From Streptococcaceae bacterium ESL0729 (lineage in GTDB: Bacteria > Bacillota > Bacilli > Lactobacillales > Streptococcaceae), in contig CP113924.1 of NCBI GenBank assembly GCA_029391995.1, positions 1,085,001-1,149,000 of the forward strand: a stretch of DNA of 64,000 nucleotides. The letters are read 5' to 3'. The translations under genes were made by a program, and so were the position numbers. Below, piece by piece: positions 1-6,995 of this stretch (its first letter is position 1; every line of letters starts with the position of its first letter). The notes under the pieces were generated by a model. It did no database searches and was not told the origin of the DNA. It saw only the letters and a program-made list of their open reading frames with translations.

Positions 1-1414
1 TCTGACCATCTGAAATCTCCCTGCGATCATGCCTAAGGGCAATCAATCTCTTATAGAGATTTAAAAGGGAGCTTGGGTCAGCTTCATTTTCAGCCACATT
101 AATTTTTTTATAATTTGGATTTACAGGAAACCACGGTGTTACCGAAGTGAAACCAGCCTCCATTTGGCCTGTCCACTGCATGGGTGTCCTTGAGTTATCT
201 CTGCTAACTAGGGCAACACGAGTCAGGGCATCCTTGGGACTTAAGCCTTCTTTTAGTAAAAGGTCATAATAATTGTGCGATTCGGGTACCTCAAACTGGC
301 TAATGTCCTTAAAAGGGAAGTTGGTCATCCCAATTTCTTGCCCCTGGTAGATAAAGGGCGTTCCCCTTAAAAGCATGTAGTGAACAGCCAAGGCCTTGGC
401 TGACTTTATACTTCCATCACCAAAGACATCAATGGACCTTGGATTATCATGATTTTCGATATAAAGGGCATTCCAGCCTTCCTCTGACAGGTCCTCCTGC
501 CAGCGAATGATGGTCTCCTTATAGACTTTAAGGTCTATTTTGTTATTGGAATTATTTTCTTCCTTGGCATTATGTTCCAGCTCAAAAATCATATCAATGT
601 AGCCCTTTGAACCCGTCCAAATCCTTGCGTTTTTACTGGTCACCCCACTTGCCTCACCAACAGTAAGGGCTCCGTAGTCATCAAAGATTTCCTTAATCTT
701 AAGCATGTACTCTTCAATCCCACGCACATTCATAAAGGGTTCCCAGGGGTCATTCCCGTGAGGGCCTTTTATCTCAAAGCCCCAATCCTCTTTTTGAATG
801 TGACTTATGGCATCAAGCCTAAAGCCATCAATCCCAAGCTCCAGCCACCAGCGAATCATCTGGTAGATTTCCTCCCTTAATCTAGGATTTTTCCAGTTGA
901 GATCAGGTTGTTCCTTGGCAAAAACATGAAAATAGGCCTGCTTAGTCTGGTCATCATAGGTCCAGGTACTACCACCAAAGAAGGACTTCCAGTCATTTGG
1001 CATCTTATCAGGCTCTGCATCCTCCCAGTGGTAATAGTCCCTGTAAGGATTGTCCTTTGACTTTTTACTTTCAAGAAACCAAGGATGCTGGTCAGAGGTA
1101 TGATTAATGACAAGATCCATAATTAGCTTGATTCCAAACGCGTGGGCTTCTTTTATCAGCTTCTTTAAATCATCCAAGGTCCCAAACATCTGGTCAACCT
1201 GGTAAAAATCAGATATATCATAGCCCCCATCTACCTGCGGGCTCTTATAAAGGGGATTAAGCCAGATAAAATCAACACCCAAATCACTCAGATAGGGAAG
1301 TTTTTCGATAATTCCTAAAATATCCCCCATCCCGTCTGCATTGCTATCCTTGAAGGATTTTGGATAAATCTGATAGCCGACCATGGGTCTAAAGTCATCC
1401 TTTGTTTTGTTCAT
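1..1414 (-). CDS. alpha-glucosidase, GH13 family (C-terminus beyond window)
   Basis: Hydrolyses alpha-glucosidic bonds of short maltodextrins or isomalto-sugars in the cytoplasm. About 471 codons are present, and the C-terminal end lies outside the window. It begins MNKTKDDFRPMVGYQIYPKS and carries the four GH13 regions: DLVINH, GFRLDAISH (nucleophile Asp), VGEAS (acid/base Glu) and ENHDNPR. The residue after the nucleophile is Ala; in this family Val there goes with alpha-1,6 activity and Ala/Thr with alpha-1,4, so a maltose-type substrate is inferred. The start lies 20 bases inside the end of the upstream acetyltransferase gene, preceded by GAGAGGG, so the two are probably translationally coupled. 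Confidence 0.88.
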   Translation of the reverse strand, partial: MNKTKDDFRPMVGYQIYPKSFKDSNADGMGDILGIIEKLPYLSDLGVDFIWLNPLYKSPQVDGGYDISDFYQVDQMFGTLDDLKKLIKEAHAFGIKLIMDLVINHTSDQHPWFLESKKSKDNPYRDYYHWEDAEPDKMPNDWKSFFGGSTWTYDDQTKQAYFHVFAKEQPDLNWKNPRLREEIYQMIRWWLELGIDGFRLDAISHIQKEDWGFEIKGPHGNDPWEPFMNVRGIEEYMLKIKEIFDDYGALTVGEASGVTSKNARIWTGSKGYIDMIFELEHNAKEENNSNNKIDLKVYKETIIRWQEDLSEEGWNALYIENHDNPRSIDVFGDGSIKSAKALAVHYMLLRGTPFIYQGQEIGMTNFPFKDISQFEVPESHNYYDLLLKEGLSPKDALTRVALVSRDNSRTPMQWTGQMEAGFTSVTPWFPVNPNYKKINVAENEADPSSLLNLYKRLIALRHDRREISDGQ

Positions 1415-2012
1415 GATAATCCCTCTCTTTTTTCTCCCAGAATTCCTGGTCCTCCTCAGTCAACTCTCTAAGAACCCTAGCAGGATTTCCTACAGCAATC
1501 ACATTATCTGGGATATCTCTTGTTACAACAGAACCTGATCCGATGATGGTATTTTTACCAATTTTTACACCAGGATTTACGGTAACGTTTGCCCCAAGCC
1601 AAGAACCATCACCAACTTCTATTGAATGAGCCAGTTCAAGGTGGCGGTTGCGAACACCTGCATCAAGGGGATGGGTTGCTGTAATCAGGCTGACCCTTGG
1701 GCCAAACATCACATTTTTTCCAATCTTAATCGGTGCAACATCAAGAAAAACACAGTCCAGATTGGCATAAAAACCTTCTCCGATGTGGATATTAAAACCA
1801 TAGTCCACATAAAGGGGAGGATTGACATAAAGTTTTTCCCCAGTTGATCCAAAAAGCTCCTTTTCTAGGCGGATAATCTCCTCAGTATCAAGGATAGAAG
1901 TTTGATTTATCTGCTGGGCTAGAGCACGCCCTGGTGCAGACGAATACTCAGGCTCCAAGTTCCTTCCATGGTAAAGCTGGCCCGTGATCATCTTTTCATA
2001 TTCCGTTTTCAT
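1395..2012 (-). CDS. maltose/galactoside O-acetyltransferase (left-handed beta-helix)
   Basis: Cytoplasmic acetyl-CoA-dependent sugar O-acetyltransferase of the Maa/LacA type, usually thought to detoxify non-metabolised sugars. At 205 residues it has the family's normal length. An N-terminal helical part (residues 1-60) is followed by hexapeptide repeats (for example IKIGKNVMFG, VKIGKNTIIGSGS) and the catalytic-His segment ITATHPLDA. The C-terminus VIAVGNPARVLREL is typical. AAGGAG lies seven bases before the ATG. It is the first gene of an operon with the alpha-glucosidase, which it overlaps by 20 bases. A possible CcpA site lies upstream at 2068. The exact acceptor sugar cannot be told. Confidence 0.88.
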   Translation of the reverse strand: MKTEYEKMITGQLYHGRNLEPEYSSAPGRALAQQINQTSILDTEEIIRLEKELFGSTGEKLYVNPPLYVDYGFNIHIGEGFYANLDCVFLDVAPIKIGKNVMFGPRVSLITATHPLDAGVRNRHLELAHSIEVGDGSWLGANVTVNPGVKIGKNTIIGSGSVVTRDIPDNVIAVGNPARVLRELTEEDQEFWEKKERDYHEQNKG

Positions 2013-2067
2013 CTTATCTCCTTAAAAGTCATCATATAGTTATTCTAAATTTCCTCTAATGGTATCA

Positions 2068-2081
2068 TGTAAACGCTTGCC
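2068..2081 (-). promoter_or_regulatory. candidate cre (CcpA) site upstream of the acetyltransferase/glucosidase operon
   Basis: Read on the minus strand the site is GGCAAGCGTTTACA, 12 of 14 positions of the cre consensus TGWAANCGNTNWCA. It lies about 55 bases before the acetyltransferase ATG, which fits carbon catabolite control of an alpha-glucoside operon. Two mismatches in one arm keep this tentative. Confidence 0.4.
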
Positions 2082-2280
2082 GTTCAAGTAAAATATTAGG
2101 TGCAAATTGGAGGAATTTAGATATTTTTGAAATATGTAACAACCCTAACACCTCAATATAAGTTATTCAAAAAACACTCACTTTCTTTGCCCAAGATAAC
2201 TTTATAGCCTTCTTGCAGGTTAATAATTACTACAAAAAAGCATACATATATGGTTCATTTATAATTTTTCTTACTTTTTT

Positions 2281-2311
2281 TAGTACTTTTTTGGTACTAT
2301 CATGGTATAAT
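2281..2311 (+). promoter_or_regulatory. extended -10 promoter with TAGTAC-N7-GTACTA palindrome
   Basis: TATAAT at 2306-2311 is preceded by TGG, giving an extended -10, and there is no good -35. In the -35 place lies a perfect inverted repeat, TAGTAC (2281-2286) and GTACTA (2294-2299) separated by seven bases. A repressor bound there would block RNA polymerase. The GTACTA half-site recurs at the next promoter (3015 and 3027), so autoregulation by the encoded ribbon-helix-helix protein is the natural inference. Confidence 0.65.
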
Positions 2312-2345
2312 ATTCTAGTCCGAAAATAAAAATAGGGGAGTTAAA

Positions 2346-2915
2346 ATGAATTATTATCAAGCTAGAATATCGATTGAAACAGCAAGACTTTTAGAAAAAA
2401 TGAGAATTGACTATGAAAAGAAAATCGGAGGAAATGTCACCAAGGGAGATTGCCTTATCAGGGCATTTGAAGATGCACGCTGGACTGATAACTACGACTA
2501 TGATTTCATTTGGAAGAAGATTCATAGCACCCAAATGCCTGTAATCCCAAAAGCTGAATACGAGGTAAGTCCCAGTGCCCAAATGCTAAAAATTCAGATT
2601 ACAGATGATGTAAAAGATGGAATCCAAAAATTAAAGGAACACCTTCCATCAATCATTGGAACACGTTCAGTTACTGTTGGTGTTTGTATTCGCGAGATTT
2701 TAAAGGCCGCTTACATAAAAGAAAATAACTTTTATATTGATGATGAAAATAAGACCGCACAAGCTTCCACAATTAATCTTCCTGACACTATCCTCTCTTC
2801 AAGTAATTTAAATACTGATACAAAGGATACAATGATAGCCCTACTAGAAGATAGTCAAAAGCAAATGAATGCCTTATTTGATAATCTAAAAAACGAACTT
2901 TCAAAACTTCAATAA
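2346..2915 (+). CDS. protein with two tandem ribbon-helix-helix-like repeats, probable regulator
   Basis: A 189-residue protein of no family I can name. Residues 6-44 and 81-123 repeat the same pattern: a short strand (ARISIE / LKIQIT), an amphipathic helix, then V-T-x-G-x-C-x-I-R (V31 to R39, and V109 to R116) leading into a second helix. This is the layout of MetJ/Arc/CopG DNA-binding domains, duplicated in one chain. The C-terminal 30 residues look coiled (KQMNALFDNLKNELSKLQ). GGGGAG lies seven bases before the ATG. It has its own promoter and is followed by a terminator. The role as repressor of itself and of the next operon is inferred from shared GTACTA sites. Confidence 0.7.
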   Translation: MNYYQARISIETARLLEKMRIDYEKKIGGNVTKGDCLIRAFEDARWTDNYDYDFIWKKIHSTQMPVIPKAEYEVSPSAQMLKIQITDDVKDGIQKLKEHLPSIIGTRSVTVGVCIREILKAAYIKENNFYIDDENKTAQASTINLPDTILSSSNLNTDTKDTMIALLEDSQKQMNALFDNLKNELSKLQ

Positions 2916-2916
2916 A

Positions 2917-2942
2917 TCGAGAAAAATATTCTCGGTTTTTTT
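2917..2942 (+). terminator. intrinsic terminator after the ribbon-helix-helix gene
   Basis: The stem CGAGAA (2918-2923) pairs with TTCTCG (2929-2934) and is followed by GTTTTTTT. It separates the regulator transcript from the three-gene operon downstream. Confidence 0.85.
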
Positions 2943-2979
2943 ATTACAAAATTAACTTAAAATTTTCTTACATTTATTC

Positions 2980-3034
2980 TTGAATATAAGAATTAATCGT
3001 GCTATACTATTTTTGTACTAATGATTGTACTAAT
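2980..3034 (+). promoter_or_regulatory. promoter of the phosphatase cassette with two GTACTAAT direct repeats
   Basis: TTGAAT (2980-2985), a 17-base spacer and TATACT (3003-3008) preceded by TGC make a strong sigma-A promoter. GTACTAAT occurs at 3015-3022 and 3027-3034, a 12-base period, right at the expected transcription start. The half-site is the one found in the palindrome at 2281-2299, so the upstream regulator probably controls this operon too. Confidence 0.65.
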
Positions 3035-3063
3035 AATCAAAAGAAAACGAAAGAGGTTCCCAA

Positions 3064-3525
3064 ATGAAAAAATATTTATTATTAGATGTCGATGATACTA
3101 TTGCACCCCTTATGTACATGGGATCTGATGCTATCGAAATAGAAACTTGGGGGCGTGGACATTTGGCCATCCCAAGGTACCTGGTTGATTGGCTAAAGGC
3201 TTTCTCAAAAAAAGAAAATAACAGTATCTGGTGGTGCACCGATAGAACCAGTGAAACCACCCAAATCGAGAGACAAGTCAATCTCAAAATAGATGGGAAA
3301 TTAAATTTTACGGGAGCCCCTAAGGGTACCTGGAAAAAATTCCCAACAATCCTTAAATTTGCACTAGACCATCCTGAAAGCCTGGTAATCTGTGCTGATA
3401 ATGATGCTTATCGTGAATATTCTAGGACAGATTTACCTAGTAATTTACACTTTATTGTTCCCTCTGGAAAAATTGGAGCTCTATCAAAAGAAGACCTAGA
3501 GGTCATAGATAACATCAGGGAATAA
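3064..3525 (+). CDS. HAD-superfamily phosphatase-like protein
   Basis: A 153-residue protein opening with LLLDVDDT, the HAD motif I (nucleophile D8, acid D10). The rest (a WLKAF helix, IWWCTDRTSE, then LVICADNDAY near residue 110) resembles the small HAD domains found fused to RNA-repair proteins in actinobacteria. This suggests phosphate removal from a nucleic-acid end or nucleotide, but the substrate is unknown. AGAGG lies ten bases before the ATG. It is the first gene of a tight plus-strand operon; the next gene starts five bases after its stop. Confidence 0.75.
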   Translation: MKKYLLLDVDDTIAPLMYMGSDAIEIETWGRGHLAIPRYLVDWLKAFSKKENNSIWWCTDRTSETTQIERQVNLKIDGKLNFTGAPKGTWKKFPTILKFALDHPESLVICADNDAYREYSRTDLPSNLHFIVPSGKIGALSKEDLEVIDNIRE

Positions 3526-3530
3526 TACAT

Positions 3531-4304
3531 ATGAAAACATTACTAGTGGGTGATATGCACCTAAAAATGACCCTCATACTTCCGCTTGTAGAAGATAAAG
3601 TTAAGGAATTAGACTGTCAGCAAGTCATATTATTAGGGGATTACATGGACGAGAGGGGTCAGCAAGACAACTCTCGCCTTTACGCCCAAGAGCTTCAATA
3701 CCTTCTAAATTGGAAACATAAAATGGTTACTAAGGGAATAAAAGTTATTTCTCTTATTGGAAATCATGATGCACCTTATCTAATTGAAATGCCCGCTTCC
3801 TATTCTTGTTCTAATATCGATTTATTTTGGGCAATAAACGAAAGTCTTTTAGAATTAGGTGTGCAAATTGCCTATAAACTTGATGACTTTATCGTTAGTC
3901 ATGCTGGATATGCTCTAGGTTATGAACCTCAAGATTGGCACTTTAAGGAATTTAAAAATGAAAATATCAATGACCTTACTAATCTCGCAGGTCAGGTTGG
4001 AAAACTAAGAGGGGGACAAAAAAATTTAGGTTCCCCAATCTGGGCTGACTTTTTAGAACTATCCCTTTTTCCAAACCCCGATTATTTAAAACAAATCGTA
4101 GGCCATACACCACAAGAACAAATTTCGCATAGATTACCCATAATAAATATTGACACATTCTCTCTTAGCTCGAGTAAGGAATTCCTAGGAAATGGGGACC
4201 TCCTCCTTTATAATTCTAGTAAGAAAGAATTGGCAGTTGTTCCAACAGATTGGAAGAGCTCTTTAGACAAAATCAGTAATCACTTTTATAAAAATAACAA
4301 ATAA
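3531..4304 (+). CDS. calcineurin-like metallophosphoesterase
   Basis: A 257-residue phosphoesterase with the full metal-binding set of the PPP-like family: GDMH (residues 7-10), GDYMDERG (about 36-43), GNHD (about 80), SHAG (about 122) and GHTP (about 197). Relatives act on diadenosine polyphosphates, phosphoproteins or RNA ends; which applies here cannot be told. The start follows AGGGA by nine bases and lies five bases after the HAD gene stop. The pairing of two unrelated phosphatases in one operon with a DUF6994-like protein is unusual. Confidence 0.85.
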   Translation: MKTLLVGDMHLKMTLILPLVEDKVKELDCQQVILLGDYMDERGQQDNSRLYAQELQYLLNWKHKMVTKGIKVISLIGNHDAPYLIEMPASYSCSNIDLFWAINESLLELGVQIAYKLDDFIVSHAGYALGYEPQDWHFKEFKNENINDLTNLAGQVGKLRGGQKNLGSPIWADFLELSLFPNPDYLKQIVGHTPQEQISHRLPIINIDTFSLSSSKEFLGNGDLLLYNSSKKELAVVPTDWKSSLDKISNHFYKNNK

Positions 4305-4318
4305 ATTGGGAGAAAAAA

Positions 4319-5197
4319 ATGACTAATTATTATAACTACTTAAACTTAACTAAGGGTAAAAATTCTCAAACATTCCCGCAGGGCTTTAATATGGATAAAG
4401 GATCATATTTTGATCCTGATAGTGCAAGTAAGGAACTATATGAAGATCTAGCTGATGCTATTTTTAAGAATAATGGAATTTTACCTAGTGGAAATTTAAT
4501 TGAAATTGATAGAGTAGGCAAGGCAAAAAAAGCTGATTATTATGAAATTCAAGCGACCATATTTTCTCCAACCAAAGAAAAACTTTATACCGTCTATTTA
4601 GGCTCAGATTATATCGGCCCTTCTAGGTTTTGGGCCAATCCAAAAATATTTGGAAACCAAAGTTCCAAATTACAATCTCCAAATTTAAGTGACCTTGAAA
4701 TTATAGATTTTCTTAAAACCACAAGGACCTTAGGGGGACATATGCTCTTCCCACGCTCAATTGAGCTTCCTGATAGAGGCTGGATAAGTGATATTACCTT
4801 AAATTATAGTAGGGGAGGAGATAGAAAAGTAGGAAAAAGAAGTGGATTATTTGATCGATTTGATTTGACCCTCCTAGATCTTAAAAATTGGTATTCTGAT
4901 TCTGGACAAAGAGTACACCTCTTTAACACCTTCTACTTATATCAACTTTGGTTTAATGAATTTGTTGACTTCAAACATTTTGCAAAGTTTTTTGCCCTAG
5001 AAGACTTCCTATCCGAGGACTTAGAAAGTATAAAAGATATAACAAGTTTCAACGGATCAGAATTTGAATACTTTTCACCCACTGCTCAGGTTGATCAATC
5101 CAATAGAACAATCCCAACTTCACGTGATGGTTACCTCCAATACGCCAAGGGATCTTCACACATTATTGAAAAAAGAACCAAAAGATTACTTGATTAA
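4319..5197 (+). CDS. DUF6994-like protein of unknown function
   Basis: A 292-residue soluble protein with no signal peptide or membrane segment. The central stretch (TRTLGGHMLFPR at about 140, then LNYSRGG and LFDRFDLTLLDLKNWY at about 165-200) and the tail (YLQYAKGSSHIIEKRTKRL) fit what I recall of the DUF6994 family. No catalytic motif is recognisable. GGGAG lies seven bases before the ATG, 14 bases after the phosphoesterase gene. It is the last intact gene of the cassette; a broken frame follows directly. Confidence 0.65.
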   Translation: MTNYYNYLNLTKGKNSQTFPQGFNMDKGSYFDPDSASKELYEDLADAIFKNNGILPSGNLIEIDRVGKAKKADYYEIQATIFSPTKEKLYTVYLGSDYIGPSRFWANPKIFGNQSSKLQSPNLSDLEIIDFLKTTRTLGGHMLFPRSIELPDRGWISDITLNYSRGGDRKVGKRSGLFDRFDLTLLDLKNWYSDSGQRVHLFNTFYLYQLWFNEFVDFKHFAKFFALEDFLSEDLESIKDITSFNGSEFEYFSPTAQVDQSNRTIPTSRDGYLQYAKGSSHIIEKRTKRLLD

Positions 5198-5357
5198 TGA
5201 CCCTAAAAATATCAAAGAAGTCAAGGATAAAAAGGTTACCTGGTTACTAATTAGAGCGACTGAGTAAATCCTTGACTACAAAACAAGGGCCAAAAATGAT
5301 ATAATTAACGGTGTTGAATTAGACGATATTACTTTTTTAGAAGAATCATCTACCTAG
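5198..5357 (+). pseudogene. possible decayed gene remnant
   Basis: Right after the DUF6994-like gene, a different frame reads protein-like text (DPKNIKEVKDKKVTWLL), meets TAA at 5265, and continues in the same frame for 29 more codons (ILDYKTRAKND, then VELDDITFLEE) to TAG at 5355. The composition looks like coding sequence on both sides of the stop. It could be the 3' end of a lost fourth gene. I recognise no family, and chance cannot be excluded over so short a stretch. Confidence 0.3.
5297..5305 (+). promoter_or_regulatory. extended -10 promoter, probably for ebfC
   Basis: TGATATAAT (TGn plus TATAAT) sits about 108 bases before the ebfC ATG. No clear -35 lies at the right spacing; TTGACT at 5272 is too far upstream. 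It lies inside the remnant frame, which suggests the cassette's 3' end was inserted or decayed in front of ebfC. Confidence 0.45.
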
Positions 5358-5413
5358 TAATAGCAAAGAATAAGAATTGATTTTAAATCATAAACCAAAG
5401 GAGAAAAACTATC

Positions 5414-5713
5414 ATGATGAACATGCAAAAGATGATGAAGGAAGCTCAAAAGCTTCAAAAGCAAATGCAAGTATCGCAAGAGGAGCTTGCTAAAACAACA
5501 TTTACAGGAAGTTCAGCTCAAGAGCTTGTTGTGGTTGAGTTTACTGGTGACAAGGTTCTTAAAAATATCGCAATCAAGGAAGAGTTGGTTGACCCTGAAG
5601 ATGTAGATACTCTTGAAGCCATGATTGCTGATGCCATCAATAAGGCCCTAACTGAAGTGGACAAGGCTACTGAAAGCAAGATGGGCAAATTCGCAAAAAA
5701 CCTTCCATTCTAA
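5414..5713 (+). CDS. ebfC: YbaB/EbfC nucleoid-associated protein
   Basis: A 99-residue DNA-binding protein of the YbaB/EbfC family, which forms small dimers, binds DNA and is linked to nucleoid organisation and recombination. The sequence has the family layout: a basic, Met/Gln-rich N-terminal helix ([18 protein letters not shown]), a central strand region ([19 protein letters not shown]) and an acidic C-terminal helix. AAAGGAG precedes two adjacent ATG codons; the first is taken. A strong terminator follows. In many bacteria ybaB sits with dnaX and recR, which are not seen here. Confidence 0.93.
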   Translation: MMNMQKMMKEAQKLQKQMQVSQEELAKTTFTGSSAQELVVVEFTGDKVLKNIAIKEELVDPEDVDTLEAMIADAINKALTEVDKATESKMGKFAKNLPF

Positions 5714-5732
5714 CTAATTAAACTAAGAAAAT

Positions 5733-5765
5733 CGCACCCGCTACATCCCTAGGGGTGCTTTTTTG
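5733..5765 (+). terminator. intrinsic terminator of ebfC
   Basis: GCACCC (5734-5739) pairs with GGGTGC (5753-5758), followed by TTTTTTG. Confidence 0.85.
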
Positions 5766-5795
5766 TACACAAAAAAACTGCCCGTAAGCAGTTTT
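5765..5795 (-). terminator. intrinsic terminator of the rsmI operon
   Basis: On the minus strand AAAACTGC and GCAGTTTT form an 8-bp stem with a six-base loop, followed by a T-run. It lies 15 bases after the rsmI stop, back to back with the ebfC terminator. Confidence 0.8.
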
Positions 5796-5809
5796 AATAA
5801 TTTTAATCC

Positions 5810-6676
5810 TTAAAAGTCATGATAGTCCTTGTAGACCTCTTGCTTGGAAAGGCCACGTCTTTTAGCCGTTTTTTTAATGGCTTCCTTACTTTTAAGGCCT
5901 TCTTCCATGTAGCCTTCAACCTCTTCTTTAATGCTTAAACCTTCAAGATCAGCTTTGACTGCAGGTTGACCTGAAAAACCTTCAACAATTATCAGGCATT
6001 CACCCTTGATGGGCTGGTCTTCTAAAGATGCTAGAACCTCAGTAATTGGGCCACGGCGGTACTCTTCATAGATTTTTGTCAGCTCACGAACTAGAGCAAT
6101 GTCACGGTCCCCGTAAACTTCAAGCATATTTTCTAGGGTATCAGCCACCCTAAAAGGAGACTCATAAAAAATTTGGCTTTCAGGATACTCTTTTTTTTCT
6201 TCGAAAAAGGCAAGCTGCCCACTTCTTTTGCGAGCTAGGAAACCATAAAAAATGTGGGGTTGCGGGCTAATACCACTTGCAATCAGGGCTGTAATTCCAG
6301 CACTTGCCCCTGGAAGGGCTACAACAGGAATATTTTCAGCAATAGCAGCCCTTACCAAATCATGACCAGGGTCACTAATTGAGGGAAGCCCCGCATCACT
6401 AACCTGTGCGATATTAAGACCATCCTTTAATTTTTCAAGGAGGCCTGGAATTTTAGCCGGGGCATTGTGTTCATGAAAACTTTCCTGGTGGGTATCGATA
6501 TCAAAGAAATTAAGCAATTTCTTAGTATTTCTTGTGTCCTCACTGGCTACTAGATCCACTTCCTTTAAGGTAGCAACAGCCCTAAAGGTCATATCCTGCA
6601 TGTTTCCGATGGGAGTTGGTACCAGATAAAAGGTACCAAAACCACTTGTATCTTTAAAAGATTTTTGAATTCCCAT
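5810..6676 (-). CDS. rsmI: 16S rRNA (cytidine1402-2'-O)-methyltransferase RsmI
   Basis: SAM-dependent tetrapyrrole-methylase-fold enzyme that 2'-O-methylates C1402 of 16S rRNA in the decoding centre. The 288 residues are the usual length. Signatures are LVPTPIGNMQDMTFRA near the N-terminus, ASEDTRNTKKLL, VSDAGLPSISDPG and LPGASA. It is the last gene of tmk-holB-ricT-yabA-rsmI, four bases after yabA, with an AGGT Shine-Dalgarno. A terminator follows. Confidence 0.96.
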   Translation of the reverse strand: MGIQKSFKDTSGFGTFYLVPTPIGNMQDMTFRAVATLKEVDLVASEDTRNTKKLLNFFDIDTHQESFHEHNAPAKIPGLLEKLKDGLNIAQVSDAGLPSISDPGHDLVRAAIAENIPVVALPGASAGITALIASGISPQPHIFYGFLARKRSGQLAFFEEKKEYPESQIFYESPFRVADTLENMLEVYGDRDIALVRELTKIYEEYRRGPITEVLASLEDQPIKGECLIIVEGFSGQPAVKADLEGLSIKEEVEGYMEEGLKSKEAIKKTAKRRGLSKQEVYKDYHDF

Positions 6677-6680
6677 ATTA

Positions 6681-6995
6681 TTACCTATAGATTAACTCGG
6701 TACAAAAGGCACAAGCCTCATCCTGACCACGTCTTTGCCCGTAAAAGATTGTACAGATGTGAAAGCCCTCATCGTATATCTTTTCAAGATTTAATTGCGA
6801 CTTAGAAATCGGTGTCTTTTCCTTGCTGTCAAGCTCTCCCAGGCGGTCCCTTAAGCGGCTATTTTCAACCTTTAAAATGGCATTTTCTTCAAGGGTCGCT
6901 TGAAGTTCAGCCTTGATTAGACTGACATCTGCCAGTGTCTTTGATAAAACATGTTCTAGTTCATCAAATTTATCGAATAAATCACCCTTATCCAT
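6681..6995 (-). CDS. yabA: replication initiation control protein YabA
   Basis: Small regulator that binds DnaA and DnaN and restrains chromosome initiation. At 104 residues it shows an N-terminal coiled coil (residues 1-60, rich in E/L/K heptads such as ELEHVLSKTLADVSLIKAEL) and a C-terminal zinc motif with HICTIFYG and CAFC. It overlaps ricT by eight bases and has GGAGG before the ATG, the normal arrangement in streptococci and lactococci. Confidence 0.94.
   Translation of the reverse strand: MDKGDLFDKFDELEHVLSKTLADVSLIKAELQATLEENAILKVENSRLRDRLGELDSKEKTPISKSQLNLEKIYDEGFHICTIFYGQRRGQDEACAFCTELIYR

Larger units (their letters stand above)
2013..2345. other. gene-free stretch between the sugar operon and the accessory cassette
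   Basis: This 333-base stretch has no credible reading frame. It holds the divergent control regions: on the minus side the acetyltransferase leader with a cre-like site at 2068, on the plus side the promoter and palindrome of the ribbon-helix-helix gene at 2281-2311. About 180 bases in the middle (2090-2270) show nothing I can assign. Confidence 0.6.

Noticed and set aside
4319-5197. Possible frameshift at the end of the DUF6994-like gene, joining it to the following frame
   Set aside because: The tail YLQYAKGSSHIIEKRTKRL fits the normal family end, so the stop at 5197 looks genuine.
5064-5267. 67-codon plus-strand frame overlapping the end of the DUF6994-like gene
   Set aside because: Its first half is out of frame with a gene whose tail matches its family, so only the part after 5198 was kept, as a possible remnant.
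2281-5357. Prophage or integrated plasmid fragment as the source of the cassette
   Set aside because: No integrase, recombinase, replication protein, terminal repeats or attachment site could be found on either side.
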